In this document: positions 1 through 11,429 of the stretch, piece after piece | Position numbering within the stretch: position 1 is the first letter of the stretch | Layout of the letters: each line of letters starts with the position of its first letter | Origin: Isoetes taiwanensis | Lineage: Eukaryota > Streptophyta > Lycopodiopsida > Isoetales > Isoetaceae | Length of the DNA stretch: 64,000 nucleotides | Reading direction: 5' to 3' | Assembly: GCA_021234155.1 (NCBI GenBank) | Contig: JAJEKV010000079.1 | Span: forward strand, 1,802,789 to 1,866,788 | The notes under the pieces: model-generated | Told to the model about the DNA's origin: nothing | Seen by the model: the letters and a program-made list of their open reading frames with translations, nothing else | Databases searched by the model: none | Made by a program: the position numbers and the translations under genes

Positions 1-50
1 CATAGGCCAATCGGTCTCCGTGGACGCTAAAAAATCTATTCTATTCTAAA
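1..50 (+). mobile_element. 3' end of a LINE (body lies before the window)
   Basis: The window opens with the conserved 3' terminus shared by several LINEs here: a short hairpin-forming block (cataggccaatcggtctccg), then gtggacgctaaaaaa and a tail of ctatt units. The same block ends the large LINE near 13490 and occurs in reverse at 4335-4400, 53363-53407 and 54920-54978. The coding part must lie to the left of the window. The sequence directly after it is unrelated. Confidence 0.7.
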
Positions 51-160
51 AAGGAGGGAGACCTCATTCCATGCCTCCAAAATTCTCCTCACTAATGGGG
101 AGGTATGGCTACCTGTAGTAAATTGAATGAATACTAACTCAGGCAATTGATGTTCCATAC

Positions 161-544
161 TCATCCTTCCCAATCGGTTTTGACGCAAAGATCCAATACT
201 TGGCATTCATTCTTTGGAGATTTGGAGCCATGAATGGCTCTCCATAATAGCTTCGCAGGTAGTGCCTGGGCCTGTTTAAACATATGTTTACATCCCAGCC
301 CCCCTTCTTTCTTTAGCCTCACCAAATTGTGCCAAGCCACCTTATGATCTTTGTTCCAGATAAAATTCCTAATGGCAGTTTCTAATTGCTTGTAAGAAGC
401 TTTGTCTGCTATTATGACAGATGAGAAATAGACATGTGTGCTAGTAATCACACTGTTTGCAATTTCAATTATGCCAGCCATAGATAGGGATGTAGGATAC
501 TGTGACAATTTTTTTTTTATCCTGTTCACAAGTAGAGTAGGCAC
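161..544 (-). pseudogene. LINE reverse transcriptase C-terminal fragment
   Basis: An open stretch of 127 codons matches the region downstream of the RT catalytic core in plant L1-like non-LTR retrotransposons. It has the run of residues LSMAGIIEIANSVI, then FIWNKDHKVAWHNLVRLKKE, then the Gly-Gly-Leu-Gly (EGGLGCK) signature that precedes the C-terminal domain. No palm motifs, endonuclease or poly-A tail are attached, so this is a fragment. It may come from the same type of element as 4461-6860, whose RT part is absent. It is bounded on the left by about 110 bases without features and on the right by AT-rich sequence. Confidence 0.75.
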
Positions 545-1401
545 TATTTCGACCCTTCACAACAGATCCACGTTGAGAGCATGTCATAATTTAATAAAGA
601 TCAAGTGATTGTCAACATGTCTACTAGTTTAATCACAAAAAAGATCAAATGACTATCAAGAGGACTTTTACCCCCAAAAGAAAATAAGGAAAGGCAAAAC
701 TCAAGGTTGATGCCCACCCAGGAAGTTGAAGCATTGGCAAAGCATAAAGGCGGATGCCTTAGGATCCGAGCATTCTATTCATACACTTCCTGAGATTCTT
801 GGAGAACCAATGTTATCAAAGGTAAACATACATGCATAAGCTAGAAATGCAGTTGCAAAATTGCTATGCACTTAATGGTGTTTAAGACAGTGGCAAGTTT
901 TGGCAGAAGAAGCAAAAGAGCAGTCTTGTTCCTGGAGATTTGTCATCCTAAACCTTTCAAATGTGTTGAAAATATAACTAGTCCCCTCTGGACCTTAAAA
1001 TGGTTCTAATTCATAGCTTAGGACAAGATGAATATGGACACTTTTGGATTATAACATGCATTGTGATTGTAAATGTAAAATTGCAGATGACGTGGCGCCG
1101 GATTTGCTGCTGGGCTTTTTTCAGCCGGAAGTTTGATGCGACGGAAGATTGATGCAGCCGGAAATTTGATGCAGGAGATATTGGTGGTTTATAGAAGCAG
1201 GAAAACCACAGGGTCCGTTACAAATTTGCATTTGGCACCCAAGATCAATCAAGTCCCATTTGGCTATCCAAGATCAGTCTCTCTGAAGAGTAATTGTGCT
1301 CCACTATGTGGCATAAAATCTGTGTAATTCAAGTGCTGGACAAATTTCTACCTATATCCAGAAAAATCAAATGGAAACACAAAATGAAATAGTTAAGTCC
1401 A
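545..1401. other. Intergenic, no gene seen
   Basis: AT-rich sequence without a convincing coding stretch. The only structure I see is a short tandem at about 1119-1172, where the phrase gccggaaatttgatgc or a close variant occurs three times. Short ORFs here have no family resemblance. Confidence 0.5.
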
Positions 1402-1941
1402 TCAACGTCGAACAGTAGCAGAGCGATATTGGAAGAAAGGAATGCACATTCCGACATGTATGAGATGGACAGGTGCGTGGGCTGATAACGGGCTTCGCTT
1501 TTTACGTAAGCAAGCTTTAGACTCTGAAGCAGAACGTCCAAGCCAGGGGTCCACATTTCTGCAGATGGGCTTGTTTTCTACCTCGCTTGCCGATTTGCTT
1601 CTTTTCAGAAACTTTCTGAGCCCAAAAAAGGGCCTCCAAACACGTCTCTTTTTCTGCACTCTCTGCTCACAAATCTGCTGCTTACCATCTTTCTCAAAAT
1701 AATCAGCCAATGTTATAAGTGTAAGATCTGCTTTGTTGCAACAGGCCTGCTTGGCAGAAGGAGACTGCAGGAACCTGCTTTTGTAGAACAGCTCCTCTGC
1801 TTCCAGAATTAACGTGGTATCAAATTCCGCAGAGAATTCAAAATCCTCATCCTCATACACAAATTCACCATCATGCCTCTTGCTGTTTGATACAACAGCT
1901 TGGCAAAGCCATCTCAAGCTCAACTCTCCAACGCTCTCCAT
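1402..1941 (-). CDS. Hypothetical plant protein, possibly DUF1645-like
   Basis: An ORF of 179 codons from an ATG at 1941 to a TGA at 1402. The reading frame stays open a little further upstream but only with a TTG, so I chose the ATG (protein begins MESVGELSLRW). The composition looks genuinely coding. There is an acidic segment with FEFSAEF, then EAEELFYKSRFLQSP, then a basic region with FFGLRKFLKRSKSAS. The order 'FEF... , AEELFYxGxI, basic RSKS' recalls DUF1645 proteins of plants (OsSGL type, growth and stress regulators), but the match is from memory and only partial. The end is basic and shows no recognised motif. No intron is needed. A polyadenylation signal is not obvious. It could also be a decayed paralogue. 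Confidence 0.4.
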   Translation of the reverse strand: MESVGELSLRWLCQAVVSNSKRHDGEFVYEDEDFEFSAEFDTTLILEAEELFYKSRFLQSPSAKQACCNKADLTLITLADYFEKDGKQQICEQRVQKKRRVWRPFFGLRKFLKRSKSASEVENKPICRNVDPWLGRSASESKACLRKKRSPLSAHAPVHLIHVGMCIPFFQYRSATVRR

Positions 1942-2629
1942 ATTCAGCAGATCAAATGCCAATAAGTATCTAATTCAAGTCTATTTAGGCTTTTGCAGCC
2001 GTGTGTGAATTTTTTAGAAACAAGTTCTCAATTTATATATGTGTGTAAAGATAAAGAAGGAGCAGCAACAAAGACAGGAACAGCCCACAAGAAGTTTCCA
2101 ATTCCAAACATGGTTCTCCTCTTCTTCTCCTTTTCTTATAAAAGTGGAGGTTCCAGAAGAAGAGATGCATCTTCTGCTTCTTTGGCCAGTGTAAGCACAT
2201 GTCCAAAATGGTGGTATTAGTTTGTTCATCATTTGCTCTAGGGCCCTCCATCCATTCATCTGCTGCAAAGATACGACAACGACTGGCGCACTATTTATGG
2301 TCCAGATTTCCATATTTGCAGATAAAAAGCTTTTCCTTGTGTTGATGACAGACAACTCTCAGTTTCTAGATAATCTCGCTCTTCACGTTTTCCATAGCTT
2401 TGGTGCCCTTCTGCTTGCATTCTAGATCATTAATAGCTTCCTTTCTATCTAATAGGCAGTATGCCGGAACCTATCATTATTCTCCCAGCTATCTCTTATG
2501 CCGGAACCCAGAGTAGCCGTTGAAACCTGTACCCTTGGGTCACCCGCTTTTTTGTGAGGTTTTCGCATTAATCAAGGTTACATTTCCCCTGCGATTTTTT
2601 ATTTTAATTCTAGGGGACTTTGAGTGTAT
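1942..2629. other. Intergenic sequence upstream of the 1402-1941 ORF
   Basis: This is the presumptive promoter side of the minus-strand ORF ending at 1941. Pyrimidine-rich and purine-rich tracts (2120-2170) create short ORFs on both strands, but none resembles a protein family. I see no clear TATA box or repeat until the 170-bp repeat at 2630. Confidence 0.4.
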
Positions 2630-2802
2630 TTTTGGGTTGCCCCTAGCGGGGCAATCCCTTGTTTACATGGGTTTTCGGCATATTCCTGGTATATGTCGGT
2701 ATATGCCCCCAATATCCAATGACTGCTACAAACTTACTATTGGGCGTAAACTGGCAGTGGGCGCTGTTGCTGGGCAGCCACTTTGAAAACCGGCTAACCG
2801 GT
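2630..2802 (+). repeat. 170-bp dispersed repeat, copy 1
   Basis: First of five copies of a short repeat. The left end is tttttgggttgcccctagcg with a hairpin-capable core (ttgcccctaggggcaa in the better copies). The middle has several catata/gcatat steps and the phrase aaactggcagt. The right end is a palindromic ccggctaaccgg. Other copies are at 22352-22524 and 28942-29112 (plus) and at 33695-33851 and 35280-35452 (minus). It has no coding capacity. Confidence 0.75.
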
Positions 2803-4334
2803 GCTTCGTCCTCCTAAGCAATGCTAAGCAAAATGATGAAAGAAACCTGCAAAGGAACGCATTCGAAGCCTGTCTAGTCAAAAAATCATTCTCTACAGTC
2901 AGTATCCTTGAAATACTTCGGAGACTTGGTGCATGTTTCCAAGTGTTGTGCTTGTAACTGGTTAAGCCAGCTGATCAACTGAACTCCATTATGGAAAAAG
3001 AGGTGGCCGAGTATCTTGGAATACGTTGGAACTAGGTGTATGCACAAAATTCTGTGCATGTCTCTGCATTGAATGTAATTCAATGTTCCCACATTTGAGG
3101 ATTTTTAGTTGTGTTGGTTTTCATTTTTGCAGAGTATAACTAGTGTTGAGGCTGAGCCTACAAGAGCTGCATAAGTTCCTTTTGGTTATGCATGAAGTCA
3201 CGATGCTGTATTGAATGGGACAGATCATAGTAATTTGATTTGTTTTTAATTCAACTTGTCAGCTTTTGGTAGGGCCAAAGATAAGTCATCCCAGATGAAT
3301 GGTTGGATTCATCTTTGTTTGATTGCCGGATTAGCTGGGTAGAAACTAATGGCTAATTAGTAAACATTATGAACAATAATTCTTGTAATTTATACTAGAG
3401 ATCTTAGGGACTATGGGACCAATAGGTACATTAATTCTTTATCTTCTAAGTGGAGCTAGCAAGGGTCTACTCCTGCATTTGATTGTTTCCTGCCTATTTG
3501 ATCCTATGTGTGGCTGCATAGCTGGTTTGAGGAAGTAATCTCTTTTAAGCCCTTTTTTACCCTTTTTAAACTAAAATGGAAGTGAAAGTTCATTATGATA
3601 ACACATTTCATCTCTAGTCCACCTAACTAAAATCTAGAAATACCATCAGATGCTTTTGTTCATTTTAGTTTACAATGCTTGGACATAAATTTTTCGTTTT
3701 ACCTAATTATTGAATCTAGCTAACGGTTTCTGTAAATATGTCTGCATTTGGATCCTTGTTTGTTTGTCAAATTTTCAAACCCAATCAAAATGTAACAGAT
3801 CCAAGTGTGTCATACCAGAAATAAATGTGAAGCTTTGATTAATGTCATGAATGAGACTGTCTGCTCTTCCTGTATGATTGATCTACAGTAGCTTTCATGT
3901 AGACCTATAGCATCTGCTGAGCTCTGTTGAAGCCCATTGTGAATAAAAACTAAAGAATCTTTTGATAAGGTTGTCTTGGGGTTTTCTTGAATCTCCTTTC
4001 CAAGCAATGCATTGAGCGGCGCTGCAAAAATGTTACTCATAAACCTTTTCCAGTTCTTTTTTTGAAATCCTTTCGATACACCTGATAACCTGAGTAGAAA
4101 CATCTAGCTACTACAGATTACATCTAACCTCCCAGAGGGTATTCGTTTTTCACAGAGTACATTCACCATTATTTCTAACTTTCTAAAAGGCATTCATTCA
4201 TGTTTGTTTCAGAGAAAGCATTCAGACAAAGGATAGACGTCTCATAGTGGCGAATACCCATGTTCTTTTCAATCCAAGACGTGGTGAAATTAAATTGGGA
4301 CAGGTAAATGCACGTTCTTGCATCCTTCTTTCAA
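2803..4334. other. Intergenic; one weak ORF
   Basis: AT-rich DNA. The only stretch with plausible amino-acid composition is a minus-strand ORF from an ATG at 4103 down to 3810 (97 codons). I do not recognise it and nothing around it supports a gene. No repeats found until the reversed LINE tail at 4335. Confidence 0.4.
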
Positions 4335-4433
4335 TAATAGAATAGAATAGAATAGAATTGTTTTTATCGTCCACGGAGACCAATCGGCCTATGGGACCCA
4401 ATGCAAAAAGCGCAGCAGTCACATTACTAGCTC
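4335..4433 (-). mobile_element. 5'-truncated LINE 3' end
   Basis: Read on the minus strand this is a LINE 3' untranslated end: gcgctttttgcattgggtcc, then the conserved hairpin block (ataggccgattggtctccg), tggacgataaaaac and four ttcta units. It aligns with 54920-55010, which has the same order. Only about 100 bases of the element remain, as expected for a severely 5'-truncated insertion. It abuts the plus-strand LINE beginning near 4461. Confidence 0.7.
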
Positions 4434-4719
4434 GGCAAACTCCATTGAAAGGGTCACCCCATGAGAGCGTCTTCCACTTCCATTTTCACATCAAGGAGCC
4501 CATACATCCTTGATATAAATAAGCATATCCATCTTGATAATCAGAGCAAATCACCATCTCTACCTGTGCACTACTTTTGGAGTAGAATAGAAGACGAGCT
4601 ATACTATCAAGCTGCCACTGCATATACTACTCTTACCATAAAACAAAAAGTGAAAGAAAGAAAAGAAAACAGTGTAAGACGAGCAGCCTGCCACTCTGCT
4701 CATAGAAGCTGCTCTAAAA

Positions 4720-5516
4720 GTGAAAGTTTTAGATAAATCTTCAAGTCTGAAAAATCTCAAATTAAAGGGGAAAATGGAGGACAAAATTGATACAGGTAAA
4801 GGGGAAGTATTAATTCAAATTGCAAATCCAAAGCTTACGATCAAAGAGAGAATAATAGATGAGAACCAGATTTCGGAGTTGAATTCTGACCAAGAGTTCT
4901 ATGATGAACAGTATAAAGGAGAATGTTCCAAATTCTTTGAAGTCTCACCTTTACTAGCTCAGAACTTTTTTCTCAAAAGCCAGATACTGAAGGAGAGGTG
5001 ATTATCCCAGACACAGAGGATAACGCTGAATCAGTGATGTCCATGCAACCTGATGATAAGCAACAGACCTTAGATCAAAAGGACTTACAAACAAGCATGG
5101 ATACTAAAGTTACAGAAGATACAACAACACTAATTGGGAAAAATGAGAAGCAGATATATGAAGGTGACATTGTTCCCCAGACTCAACTACTCATGGAGTC
5201 AATAGAAAAGGAGATACAAGGCTCTCTCCAGATAAAAGGGAATGAGATGAATAGCAGGACTGAAGTGGCAGTGAGCACTAAGGAATCAGAAATCCCAACA
5301 GCAAAGAATACAGCAGCAGAGGAAGAAATTTTTCTGACACCAATGCCAGGGTCTATCAAACAAAGGCATAAAAGACAATTTACTTTCTTTAAGGATGGGC
5401 CTGCAGGTAATACAAGAAATAAGCTGAATGAAGATTGTCACGTGGAATCTTACGGGAATCAAAGGTCCTCTAAAAAGGAAGAGGGCTATAATAGCAATGA
5501 GATATATGAAAGCTGA
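4720..5516 (+). pseudogene. LINE ORF1-like region, frameshifted
   Basis: Two consecutive open frames, 4720-5001 and 4998-5516, overlap by four bases and together give a very charged, Glu/Gln/Lys-rich protein with no zinc knuckle or RRM that I can see. Its place directly before the endonuclease frame fits ORF1 or the N-terminal extension of ORF2 in a plant LINE. The second frame runs on into the endonuclease start and overlaps it by about 90 bases. It is part of the 4461-6860 element and not a host gene. Confidence 0.5.
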
Positions 5517-6135
5517 CATCCTAATGCTTCAAGAGCACAGACTTCCCAACTTTGAGGCTTCAAACTTGGGAAGATGGATTGATCCCCAATATAATTCCAT
5601 ATGGGCAGTAGCAAATGGAACAAAGGGTGGGATCATTACTGCCTGGAAAGGAATGACACAAACTACATCCTTTATTCACCCAACAGGAAGATGGTCGAGT
5701 GTTGTCCTAGATACAAGATATGGTTCTTTGGGAATCATAAATGTGTATGCTTCCACAGACCCAGGTGAGAGAGAGAACCAATGGAGAGACATGAGGATAT
5801 GGTTCCAAAACCAAAGGGCTGATAATTGGATTTTAAGTGGAGATTTTAACAATACTCTCTCATGGGACCACAAGGCTGGGAAGAAAATTAATATATCAAG
5901 AAAAGAAAAAGAAGAATGGGAGCTTTTGATGATCCCTTTTGTTTATCAAGCTCCCTCTTCCTCAAATATCTTCCCATGGAGCAACAAAAGAAAAAATGAA
6001 GACAGAATTTTTTGCCTCTTAGATAGATTCTACATAACCAACCCGAGGACGAATCCATGGGATGGAGCAACAATCATATCAGATTTTGGAAATTCCATAT
6101 CAGATCATTATCCACAGCTTCTAGAGTCCAAGTAA
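5428..6135 (+). pseudogene. LINE endonuclease domain (EEP family)
   Basis: This frame of 235 codons carries the endonuclease/exonuclease/phosphatase fold of L1-type LINEs. Visible motifs in order are MKIVTWNLTG at the start (metal-site Asn), ADILMLQEHRL (catalytic Glu), INVYAS, ILSGDFNNTLS (Asp-Phe-Asn motif) and the terminal ISDHYPQ (Ser-Asp-His). All the usual catalytic positions are present, so the domain itself is well preserved. The enzyme nicks target DNA for target-primed reverse transcription. The fused RT that should follow is missing, because a stop comes at 6133-6135 and later frames lack palm motifs. The element is therefore not autonomous. Confidence 0.8.
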
Positions 6136-6860
6136 TCAGCTGCAGTTCCTAAAGGTATGGCCACCCCTTTCAGGTTCAATACCTTGTACCTCTCCAATTC
6201 AAAGTTTGTGGAAGACTTTAAAATGTTTTTTCAAGGTCTCCCTAGGCTGGGCAATAGTGGTTGCATGGGAAATTTCAGTAGAAAATACAAGAAAGTCAAA
6301 ACCTGGATTAAGGAATGGGGCAAGAAATGGACACAGGGAAGGAAAGAGGAAAAAAAAACAGGATATACAGAACTATGAAAGAAGTAAGAGAAAAGTAAAG
6401 CAAATATGGCATTGCAACAGCAGGAAAGTGACTTGGAAATTAAGATGAAACATATAGAGGAACAGGAGGCAAAGTCAATGGCAGTCAGAAGTAAATGCAT
6501 CTATACCAACTGCATGGATAAAAGTAATAATTCTTTTTTCTTTAAAGCTCCTAAAAATAGAATTGCCAACAATGGGATTCATAAGGTAGAAAATGAAAAG
6601 CAGGAAGTCATTGAGGATCTTAAAGGCATAAAGAATTTCTTCAGGCAGAGGTATGTTGACTTGTTCAAAGAAGAATAAATGGATTTGCATAGTGAAGAAA
6701 GCTTTTTCAATACATCCCTCAGTCCATACATAGCATTGATAATGAGGAATTACTAGAAACTCCAGGGGTTGCTGATGCCAACTTATAAATTCTGGAGGAG
6801 AATTCAAAGTTGAATACGAGCTTGTAAAGCATCCAAGCAGTCTTAGCAAGATTTAAGAAA

Positions 6861-7969
6861 GGATGAAAAAAAGACGTGATCATCTATATACATATTCAAT
6901 TTTCGTGAAACCTGCTTGATCTTTACCTGGAAAAAGACAAAAAAAGGTTGACCTTCAAGGCATTTGCCAGCCTACTTTTTTTTAAGTCATCATATTATTC
7001 TGCTTGCTGCATATTTTGAAACTTATCAAAGCTCTCATCTTGCAGCACAACATGACCTTCAGCTATGAAATGGGCAGAAAAATGGTCCCCAATATTCTAC
7101 AAATTAACAGGGAGTCACCTGGCATTGGTCTCCGCCAGATTGCTTGTTTTATTAGCAAACGAGATCTCAAATGATAAGGTAGCTCCTATTCATCCTGCCT
7201 GTGAAATTTTATCAGATAGAAGAACGGCTTTCAAGTGAATAAAATATAGAAGGTTAGGGGGCTTATCTAAAGTAGCCCTGCATTTTGTGACTATTTGTTT
7301 GCATTGGAGCCGTAACTAGAACCTGGAATCGGAGGGCTTAGTTCACTCTCCTGTAAACGATCTTCCTGCATCGAAATAGAACTGATCAGTTAATCTTTTT
7401 TCATAAATCTCAAAGGGAGAAGAAAGGAATATCATGCCTGGCTTGGGTTCATTGGTTGCCTGGAGCACGACAAACAGAGCGCCTCATTCAGAAACTTTTG
7501 TCATGGCATGTAAGATGCTCGACATGCATTCGACATTGCATGCATTTGAAGAGCCCGGGGGGAGGGAGGGGGTGTGCGCCATAGCTGGGAGAGCTTGGAG
7601 TATTAATTTGATCTCGAAAAAAGATAAACGCCATAGCTGCATCACGGCACTGAAAATGTAGCTTGGTCTTGGCATCTGTTCACAATAAGAAAAGATTAGA
7701 AGACAGAAGTTCACAAATAAAAAATGGAAATCCCAGTTTATATGTTTATATTCGTGCTTATCTTATCAGGCCGTGGAACATGGGGGATAAAGCCAGATCC
7801 ATCTGCTTTCTGCAGATAAGTGTGCCGAAATCGCCAGTTCCTACCGAAATATTTGTGAAAGATTTGAGGTCCTGTACACAGAAAAGTCATCAAGCTTTCT
7901 TCTACGGCATCGCGGCATAGAAAATAAAATCATTAAAAAACAATCAAGAACTTCATGGAATGAAATCTC
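6861..7969. other. Intergenic between two LINEs
   Basis: Mostly AT-rich. Short ORFs at 7434-7661 and 7663-7920 have no family resemblance. A stretch near 7060-7210 may be a remnant of LINE coding sequence, but I could not place it on the protein. No RNA gene or tandem repeat seen. Confidence 0.35.
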
Positions 7970-8013
7970 TCTCTAGGGTTTACAGTCTCTCTCTAGCCCC
8001 AAAACCCCCAAAC

Positions 8014-8187
8014 CCCTAAAAGGTGCTCTGACCAACGTTTTTGGTCCCCAAATTGGATTCTGAGCGCAATTTTGACAGCCAGAGACCCCACTGCCTCTGA
8101 CCCTAAAAGGTGCTCTGACCTACGTTTTTGGACCCCAAATTGGATTCTGAGCGCAATTTTGTATGCCAGAGACCCCACTGCCATTGG
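8014..8187 (+). repeat. 87-bp tandem duplication in LINE 5' leader
   Basis: Two adjacent units of 87 bases, starting at 8014 and 8101, each beginning ccctaaaaggtgctctgacc and containing a ccaaattggattctgagc block and an agagaccccactgcc block. They differ at only a few positions. They sit just before the coding part of the LINE, where some LINEs carry promoter monomers. Confidence 0.8.
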
Positions 8188-8789
8188 AAGACAGCGCACA
8201 GAATAATGTTGAGCTAGGCTCCAACATTTGCCTGACATTGCCATAGCCCAACCAACTGCCTCTTGGCCTTGCCTAGCCTGGCCACAGCCCTGCCACAGCC
8301 TGCCTAGCCCTGCCAGACGTGACAAGCCCCTGCCATAGCCTACCTAAACCTTGCTTGACGTGCCATAGCCCAAGTCATGGCCACAGAAGTAGCCCAGTGT
8401 CCAAACTCACCTCTAGCAGGTGAGCTTCCACAGACCACAGCACCCCACCCCGGGCAAACCCCAGCATAGCCTGCTAACCTCACGCAGGCTGAACCTACCT
8501 GGGAAAACCAGGAAGGGCCACCAAGGAAGTGGCCCCGTGCAGACGCAATGGGCAAGGGAGGGACATCCTCCATGAAGAAGGAGGTCGGGGCCAAGACCCA
8601 CACAAACAGGCCGGCTCGACAGACGGGAATTGGCTGCTCAGGCCCCACAGGGCCCCCTCCGTTGGCAGAACCTTGGGCCGGCATCCAAGCTGGGGTAGAG
8701 GCCAATAGTGCCCGCATTGCGGGCCTTGGAGACGGAGATGGAGTCTGCAACATCCCAGGGGTTGCGCAGACAGTTGATGATAGCAAAAC

Positions 8790-9750
8790 AATAGATCACT
8801 GAATTGGAGACCCAAGCACGCTAGGTGGACGACATCATCCGCTTGGTGCACTTTGAGAGACAGCAAGACCGGCAGGTGCTCGCAGACATGCAGGCTCGCG
8901 TGGATACCTTGGAGGACAGGGACTGGGCAGAGCGCGAGACACTTCACGTCTCAGCTCCGCATCGAGGTCGATGAGGCCAATGCCATGGCACGGCAAGCAC
9001 AGGCCATGCTCTAGTTGGAAGATGAGGAGGCTACCGCTGCAAGACAGAGGTTGCAGGCCGCCTTGGAAGTTAACCAGGCAGCACTGAGCGCCCTTCAGGA
9101 GAAGGATTGGCACGGGACCGGGAAATGCAGGAGCTTCGATCTATCGTTGCCCAGCAAGGCAAGGGCCTCCATGCAGAGGCGCATGAACAATGCCGGCACT
9201 ACACGCGAGAGATGGCAAGACAGGACCAAGCCTTGCAAGAGCTGAGCTCCAGACTTCAGAGAACAGAAGCCGCGGCACATGACACACCAGTACCGCGAGC
9301 CCAACAACTCAAGGCGTCAATCGGGGTCACCGTCAACTCAACGCCCAGGCCCGCAGCCCCCCACTGCCGCACCATCATCACGCAGCGTGCGCCACCAAAG
9401 CCCCGCAGTGGGCGGTACCCTCACCGGGCCGAGGCTCGCGTGGCCGCAGCGACGAGCCACAACCCGGGTAGTTGAACTGCCTGCCGAAGAGGCGAGAGAA
9501 ATCTCACCCTAAGATACACACACAGATCCTTGGGCGCATGACATTTCCTGGTCCACGACCTCATCAGGTTACGCGACCAGCCCGGCATGGGGTCCAGCGC
9601 CCTAGACCCGCGGCCGAAGTCGTGGTGTTCCGCGATTCTTGGGATGCACAAGTTCGAGAGCCATATCACTGCGGCGGGGGCAAAATTCTCGAGGGAACAT
9701 CTCGTATGTGAGCGGGATCTTACTCAATGCAACAGAGGCCCGGTGGGAGT
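8790..9750 (+). pseudogene. LINE ORF1 (coiled coil plus RNA-binding domain), decayed
   Basis: Pieced together from several frames. At 8830-9110 and 9107-9260 the translations are rich in Gln, Glu, Arg and Ala with heptad-like spacing (for example ARQRLQAALEVNQAALSALQ), as in a coiled coil. A Pro/Ser/Arg-rich linker follows at 9270-9480. A domain at 9520-9720 aligns with the copy at 40312-40620 (phrases GRMTFPGP and VQRPRPAAEVVVF here; NRMTLPGP and ARRSAYNRIVIF there). That layout matches L1 ORF1p-like proteins that bind LINE RNA. Frameshifts and stops rule out a functional protein. Confidence 0.6.
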
Positions 9751-10009
9751 TCGCCCGAGGTCGGGGGCGCCCGCTATCGACCAAATGTTTGCGGCTGCAC
9801 CTTTCGCCGCCAAATGCTACCCTATTTGCCTCGCTCCTGCTCCTCCTCCGCAATCGCCCCTACAACTTCGGTGCGCTCCTTTCGGCCAAATGATGCCCCT
9901 CGCGCCTCCGGCTTACGCTTGTCCGAAGTCGCCCCCGCAACTTCGATGCTGCTCCGGGGCTGGTCCTTCCGTGACACATACTATGCAAGCATCTCCGATC
10001 GCTCAATAG

Positions 10010-10860
10010 GAATTGTGCCTCCGGGTGGTGGTCTGGAACTGTCGGGGTTTCCCGTGGCGAAGAGGGCGATAGCCTCAATTGATGGCTGTGGACATGGACC
10101 TCATCTTCCTCATGGAGACATGGGAACACCCGAACCATAGGCTGCCCGATGCCGAGGTACCGGCATTTTTTCGGTGTTCAATGGTTGTCTGGGGAGATTG
10201 GGGTTACGGTGGGGTTGCTGCTACCTGGGTAGCCTTGGCACATTTGGTTTCCCTCCACAAGACCGACAGACATAACCGCTACTTGTGGGTCCGAGTGCAC
10301 CACCCTGGAGGCGATCCTCTCTTCCTAGCTGCTTGGTACTTTCCCCATGCAGAGAGTCCCTTCTATCACAGCCACCGAGGAGGTGGACCACGATGGACCC
10401 GTATGTCGATCTATATGATGACATCTGGCCTGCCTAGCGGATGGGCAGAGTCATGCTCCTTGGAGACTTCAATGCGCGGAGAAGGGTGGAACAGGCCATG
10501 CAGCTGGACCCCCTCGCGGATGGCGTCTTTGCGGTTCGTCCATGAGGCGGCTTGCCCACGGCACTTTCGGATGGCGGTCGGGTCACCCGCCCGGCGGATA
10601 ATTGCTCCTGATGTGTGGTATCTTTGACCTGCTCATATGCAATGGCCTACCACAATGGCCCTCTTCCCACGGGTACACTTGCAGACAAGACAATCACGGC
10701 GGCGGAACTAGTGTCGTGGATTATGTCATATTGGCTGCGCAGGATGTACACCTTGTCACCATTTTCACATGGGCGCGGGCGGTCCGGGACAAGGAGGCCG
10801 ACTCGTATCACCTCCCACTCTATGTGAGGCTGGCACGGCCACCAAGCACGACCCCTCGAG
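10010..10860 (+). pseudogene. LINE endonuclease domain, decayed
   Basis: Motifs of the EEP endonuclease appear in changing frames. These are a WNC-G-GFP start near 10035, MDLIFLMETWEHP (catalytic Glu) at 10090, LFLAAWYFPHAESP at 10320, RVMLLGDFNAR near 10445, and VDYVILAAQDVHLVTIF near 10710. The same order is found in copy 2 at 40940-41700. At least four frame changes separate the motifs, so no complete domain can be made. The lineage is clear, with better amino-acid conservation than nucleotide integrity. Confidence 0.7.
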
Positions 10861-11429
10861 CGCGACCTTGCCGACCTGGGCCGCGCTTTGGATTATGAGC
10901 AGGCGGAGGGTTACGCTGACATGCTCGCAGAAGCCCTCCCGACAGTTCTGCGGGCCCACACGCTGGAGCAGCAAACCGACCAACTGGTTGAGCTCCCCGA
11001 GCGAGGCGGAATAGGCGCTGGGGAGACCTCCCCGCCCGGAGATCGAGGCCGCAACCTTTCCGCGTAGCGGATGGTTTGATGCTGAATGTAAGAACGCAAA
11101 CGCGGACTCCGCCTCATCGTGGATCGGGACCGCGAAAGCTCGCCACCACCATTACAGCCTTCCCTTAAGGAACAAAGGCAAGGTACGGCGGCAAGGCACC
11201 AAGGAGAAATGTTCAGCCTACTAGACACCCACCCGAAACTTTCTAGCACGAAGGTACTCCAAAGGCCAACACGGCCTCACGGGAGCATCACGCGGCGGAG
11301 GAATGGGAGCGATACACACAACGACTTTATGATCCCCCGGAACACGAGCGGATGTGCCCCATAAACATGGCCCACATTTGGTGATTACGAGAAAGAAGAT
11401 GTCGAAGAGGGGCTGCAACGCTGGCTAAT

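Larger units (their letters stand above)
4461..6860 (+). mobile_element. LINE 5' half (ORF1 region, endonuclease; RT missing)
   Basis: A plus-strand L1-type element of which only the front is present. A charged ORF1-like region runs from about 4720 to 5516 in two frames (4720-5001, then 4998-5516), which suggests one frameshift near 5000. An apurinic endonuclease-like domain follows at 5428-6135. A lysine-rich stretch continues to about 6678, with frame changes near 6150 and 6380. No RT palm motif follows. The element stops near 6860, so it is 3' truncated or has lost its 3' half by deletion. Confidence 0.7.

Noticed and set aside
2014-2355. Overlapping ORFs on both strands near 2014-2425
   Set aside because: Low-complexity composition from purine/pyrimidine tracts, no family resemblance, and no splice-supported extension.
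8340-8947. Long minus-strand ORFs over the GC-rich LINE 5' part
   Set aside because: They are antisense shadows of GC-rich LINE DNA. The plus strand carries the recognisable LINE order.
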